This document shows positions 62,593 to 64,000 of a DNA stretch of 64,000 bases, piece by piece. The translations under genes and the position numbers were made by a program. The notes beneath the pieces were generated by a model that was given only the letters and a program-made list of their open reading frames with translations, had not been told where the DNA came from and made no database searches. The DNA is taken from assembly GCF_015206995.1 (NCBI RefSeq), contig NZ_JADEXR010000007.1, forward strand, positions 1 to 64,000. Reading direction: 5' to 3'. Position 1 is the stretch's first letter. Each line of letters starts with the position of its first letter. This DNA comes from an aff. Roholtiella sp. LEGE 12411. GTDB lineage: Bacteria > Cyanobacteriota > Cyanobacteriia > Cyanobacteriales > Nostocaceae.

Positions 62593-63441
62593 TTACTCGT
62601 CAGCGTGAGCAAATCGGCGAAAGAGGAAGTCTAGAGCGTAGTTTCGCAAGTCGTAGTACTCAGGGTCTTCCATGATTTGGCGACGATTGCGGGGACGGAA
62701 GAAAGGAATATTGAGGATTTCACCAATGTGAGCAGCTGGGCCGTTAGTCATCATCACAACTCTGTCGGCGAGGAAAAGCGCTTCATCAATGTCATGAGTA
62801 ATCATCAGTATGGTGACTTGATGTTCACGCCAGATTTGCAGCAGTTCTTCTTGTAATTCTTCTCTGGTGATGGCATCTAATGCACCAAAGGGTTCATCGA
62901 GAATCAATACTTGGGGACGAATGGAGAGGGCGCGGGCGATCGCAACTCGCTGTTTCATCCCTCCAGAAAGCTGATTGGGTTTCTTGTCAGCCGCTTCTGT
63001 AAGCCCCACCATTGCTAAATGTTCTCTGGCGATCGCCCGTTTTTCTGCTTGGGGTTTTTTAGGAAACACCGAATCAATCGCTAGGTAAACGTTATCAAAA
63101 ACACTCAGCCAAGGCAGTAAACAATAGTTTTGGAATACCATCATCCGGTCGGGGCCTGGTTCGGTGATGGGTTTGTCTTGCAGCAAAACAACACCGTCGG
63201 TGGGAGTGTTAAACCCGGAAACCATGTTGAGGAGAGTTGATTTACCACAGCCAGAATGACCAATGATGCAAACGAATTCGCCCTCACGCACTTTCAGGTC
63301 AACTCCATCCAGTACGGTGTGAGGGCCTTCGGAAGTTGGATAAATTTTGCTTACACCTTCAATTACCAAAAAATTTTCTGCTTTTTGCGTTTGCAGTTGA
63401 TTGATTTGAGTTTTGCTGCTAATTCCGTTTACTGTTTGCAT
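62593..63441 (-). CDS. nrtD: nitrate ABC transporter ATP-binding protein NrtD
   Basis: The 282-residue ATPase of the nitrate/nitrite ABC importer. It has Walker A GHSGCGKSTLLNMVSGF, Q-loop VFQNYCLLPW, signature LSGGMKQRVAIARALSIRP, Walker B VLILDEPFGALD and the H-loop ITHDIDEA. It ends RFAHADE. It is of the NrtD type, without the C-terminal substrate-binding fusion of NrtC. It follows nrtC on the same strand after a 130-bp spacer that carries heptamer repeats. Confidence 0.93.
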   Translation of the reverse strand: MQTVNGISSKTQINQLQTQKAENFLVIEGVSKIYPTSEGPHTVLDGVDLKVREGEFVCIIGHSGCGKSTLLNMVSGFNTPTDGVVLLQDKPITEPGPDRMMVFQNYCLLPWLSVFDNVYLAIDSVFPKKPQAEKRAIAREHLAMVGLTEAADKKPNQLSGGMKQRVAIARALSIRPQVLILDEPFGALDAITREELQEELLQIWREHQVTILMITHDIDEALFLADRVVMMTNGPAAHIGEILNIPFFRPRNRRQIMEDPEYYDLRNYALDFLFRRFAHADE

Positions 63442-63539
63442 GATGAATTTATACCAACCAAATTTTAATTACAACTGATGAAAATAGATTTTCAAGAATG
63501 AGCGATCGTTCAAAACAAATTTGAGAGTAATAGAGTTCA

Positions 63540-63572
63540 ATGCCCAATCCCCAATGCCCAATCCCCAATAAC
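63540..63572. repeat. CCCAATC/CCCAATG heptamer tandem
   Basis: A run of CCCAATC, CCCAATG, CCCAATC, CCCAATA units just downstream of nrtC. It separates nrtC from nrtD and probably arose by insertion. Confidence 0.65.
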
Positions 63573-64000
63573 TAAATAAATACTTCCTCAATACGTATTT
63601 GCCGTTTAATTTCCAAGTTTTTGAGATACTCTATCGGCTCTGATGGGTTAAAAACTTTACCATCAAATAAGTGAATCGGGTCATCCTCTCCGATATCGAG
63701 TAAGCCGAGTTCGCGTGCAGCAGTACCAAATATATCTGTACGACAGACTCTTTCAATCACCTCCACCCAGTTTTTTGGGAAGGGTGTTAAGCCCCAACGT
63801 GCCATTTGAGTGACCATCCACAAAATTTCAGTGCGGTTGGGATAGTTGGTTTTATTGAGATAAAACTGGTTGTATGCTGTGAAGTCTTGTGGTTGTTTAC
63901 CGTCGCCGCGATCGTAGGGATCGATGAACCCCGGACGAACGTACACAGGATCTATATCTAAATATTCAGAACGACAGAGTATTTTTAAAATTTCTTCGCG
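63572..64000 (-). CDS. nrtC: nitrate ABC transporter subunit NrtC, C-terminal end (partial)
   Basis: The last 142 residues of a protein that continues beyond the right edge (open frame runs to 64000, REEILKILCRSEYLDIDPVY). The visible part is the substrate-binding-protein-like domain: FTAYNQFYLNKTNYPNRTEI, MVTQMARWGLTPFPKNWVEV and RVCRTDIFGTAARELGL, ending IKRQIRIEEVFI. This domain fused to the ATPase is the mark of NrtC, so the gene is probably intact outside the window. An internal GTG at 63944-63946 is not the start. Confidence 0.85.
   Translation of the reverse strand, partial: REEILKILCRSEYLDIDPVYVRPGFIDPYDRGDGKQPQDFTAYNQFYLNKTNYPNRTEILWMVTQMARWGLTPFPKNWVEVIERVCRTDIFGTAARELGLLDIGEDDPIHLFDGKVFNPSEPIEYLKNLEIKRQIRIEEVFI

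Noticed and set aside
1-64000. tRNA or rRNA genes
   Set aside because: Looked for TTCGA-type T-loop motifs and acceptor stems in spacers by eye; none convincing. A tRNA scan would be decisive.

Overview
The window looks like chromosome from a filamentous, probably heterocyst-forming cyanobacterium (Nostocales, Nostoc-like). The evidence is frequent GCGATCGC (HIP1) octamers, cyanobacteria-specific genes (ndhM, ycf46, a CCB-type cytochrome b6f assembly factor, Hik2- and Rre1-like regulators, DUF3155, DUF3611), ferredoxin-type narB with nrtCD, a small protein resembling the heterocyst-related Asr1734/Npun_R1517 family, and spacers full of short tandem heptamers (CCCAATG/CCCCATG type) and MITE-like elements. 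No rRNA, tRNA, CRISPR array or complete transposase gene was recognised.

Layout. 0.2-6.5 kb: pntA, then the cluster rpmH-rnpA-PH protein-yidC-jag-DUF177 (translation and membrane insertion). 7.0-9.4 kb: a two-gene NACHT NTPase/small helical protein operon. 9.7-15.3 kb: ycf46, an SH3 protein and sbcC. 15.3-16.6 kb: a candidate structured RNA with a terminator, a decayed NACHT fragment and two tiny genes. 17-24.5 kb: a secreted protein with a 7-residue tandem repeat, a Hik2-like kinase, DUF3155, padR-ccb, DUF3611 and serS. 24.6-32.6 kb: rseP, nth, rpsN, aat, two adjacent toxin-antitoxin modules, DUF3598, ftsX and def. 32.7-45.7 kb: membrane glycosylation genes, a PD-(D/E)XK nuclease, a GNAT enzyme, recJ, Uma2, YdcF, ctpA, a glycosyltransferase and an Rre1-like regulator. 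46-49.3 kb: gene-poor, with ndhM. 49.3-55.8 kb: PP2C phosphatase, CHAT-FHA, an unknown gene, and a convergent FHA-PrsW gene. 56.3-64 kb: nitrate assimilation (nitrate reductase-associated protein, narB, an NrtP-type permease, nrtD, the end of nrtC) with a psiE-like gene.

Most interesting points. (1) The NACHT protein and the small protein encoded 9 bp upstream share an N-terminal 24-residue motif (11/24 identical without gaps) whose core, AQIG/VQVG, resembles the RHIM amyloid-signalling tetrad. This suggests an NLR-effector pair that could signal by amyloid templating. (2) A phosphatase, a caspase-like CHAT-FHA protein and an FHA-PrsW intramembrane protease are neighbours, suggesting phosphorylation-gated proteolysis. 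(3) Nucleotides 15443-15666 can form two perfect but crossing helices (a pseudoknot) followed by a terminator; I could not match this to a known RNA. (4) Repeat elements have been inserted in frame into coding genes, most clearly recJ.

Limits: all family names come from reading motifs by eye, with no database search. Non-coding calls rest on hand-found inverted repeats.
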